Source: Bacillota bacterium | GTDB lineage: Bacteria > Bacillota > Clostridia > Christensenellales > Borkfalkiaceae | DNA length: 13,901 nt | Reading direction: 5' to 3' | NCBI GenBank assembly: GCA_003343765.1 | Contig: QAKO01000095.1 | Coordinates: forward strand, 1-13,901 | Part shown: piece after piece, positions 13,243-13,901 of the stretch | Layout of the letters: the number at the start of each line of letters is the position of its first letter | Position numbering within the stretch: the first letter of the stretch is position 1 | Made by a program: the position numbers and the translations under genes | Notes under the pieces: model-generated | What the model was told of the DNA's origin: nothing | The model's input: only the letters and a program-made list of their open reading frames with translations | The model's database searches: none

Positions 13243-13901
13243 CAGTACGTACCCCCTTCCGCGCGCTTGCCCGTTACAGCCAAAAACACGTCATCCATAT
13301 TCCCCTTGACAAATTCAAAATCTTCGCAAACATCTCCGTTCTTTTCCAGAAACCGCTTCGCTTCCCGCGCGTCCGCACACGTCACCCGCACACCGTTTTT
13401 GATCGGTTCCGCCTGCTCGCCGCGCTTTCGTAATTTCTCCGCCATCGCCGTACCATCCCCGTACAAGTACAGCGTGTTCTGCGAAAACCTGTTTTTCAGC
13501 CCTACCGGCGTGTTCTCCGCCGCAATCTTCCCGTCGTCCAGGATCACTACCCGATCGGACGCGTCCGCTTCTTCCATGTAATGCGTCGTCAGAAATACCG
13601 TCATGCCTTCCTCTTTCTGCAACTTCTGCACGATCTCCCATACCGTCTTGCGCGTCTGCGGATCCAGCCCCGTCGTCGGCTCGTCCAATACAAGCAGCTC
13701 CGGTCTGTTCAATAGCCCGCGCGCTATGTCCGCCCGCCGCCGCTGCCCGCCCGATAACTTCCCGTACGGACGGTCAAGCAGTTCGTCCAAAAATAAAAGT
13801 TTGCTCAATTCACTCAGCCGCTCTTTCCACGCCGCCTTGCGCATCCCGTAATAACTCGCACGCACCGTCAGATTCTCCCGTACCGTCAAAAGATCGTCCA
13901 G
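13242..13901 (-). CDS. ABC transporter ATPase, truncated at right edge
   Basis: The energy-supplying subunit of the exporter; the visible 219 residues are in frame to the last base, so the N-terminus and Walker A lie outside the window. Seen in order are LTVRENL just after the expected Q-loop region, the ABC signature LSGGQRRR, the Walker B LLVLDEPTTGLDP and the H-loop TTHYMEEAD. A C-terminal extension follows (about the last 90 residues) of the kind found in DrrA-like exporters (DUF4162-like). The stop overlaps the permease start as TGATG, so the two are translated together. Cytoplasmic, at the membrane. Any promoter or upstream regulator is off the edge. Confidence 0.93.
   Translation of the reverse strand: MDDLLTVRENLTVRASYYGMRKAAWKERLSELSKLLFLDELLDRPYGKLSGGQRRRADIARGLLNRPELLVLDEPTTGLDPQTRKTVWEIVQKLQKEEGMTVFLTTHYMEEADASDRVVILDDGKIAAENTPVGLKNRFSQNTLYLYGDGTAMAEKLRKRGEQAEPIKNGVRVTCADAREAKRFLEKNGDVCEDFEFVKGNMDDVFLAVTGKRAEGGTY

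Overview
The window looks like a chromosomal segment of a moderate-GC Clostridia-like Firmicute. The support is AGGAGG-type ribosome binding sites, TTGACA/TATAAT-type promoters, stem-plus-U-run terminators and the protein families present. The combination of a GTP-type PEP carboxykinase and a short alanyl-tRNA synthetase suggests an uncultured gut lineage (Christensenellales-like), but that placement is a guess. No rRNA, tRNA, CRISPR array, transposase or phage gene was seen.

Left part (1-3445). A promoter, ribosome binding site and the first four codons of a minus-strand gene run off the left edge. A bidirectional terminator separates it from pckG (minus, GTP-dependent PEP carboxykinase). 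Divergent from pckG is a two-domain protein of unknown function, followed by a perfect 44-bp palindrome and a strong terminator.

Middle part (3460-9735). A lone, AT-richer gene for a prepilin-like surface protein with GLUG-type repeats has a consensus promoter and a leader with two mutually exclusive hairpins. Next, on the minus strand, is a probable three-gene operon: an unknown 208-aa protein, cysE (serine acetyltransferase), then alaS, a 608-aa alanyl-tRNA synthetase without the C-Ala domain, closed by a terminator. Divergent from this operon is a DeoR-family regulator whose ribosome binding site points to an ACG codon rather than a normal start.

Right part (9889-13901). On the minus strand, cysK (cysteine synthase) overlaps by ATGA a membrane-bound DUF3267-like putative zinc peptidase gene. 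cysE and cysK together supply O-acetylserine and then cysteine, although they lie in separate transcription units. Upstream of cysK is a gene-poor stretch of about 800 bp with a parS-like 16-mer (14 of 16 matches) and an indel-free array of 31 units of 11 bp, ending against a bidirectional terminator. The right edge holds an ABC-2 exporter pair, a permease and a truncated ATPase, overlapping by TGATG.

The most unusual items are the 11-bp repeat array with the nearby parS-like site, the ACG start of the DeoR gene, the C-Ala-less AlaRS with an added cysteine cluster, and the competing hairpins in the pilin-like leader.
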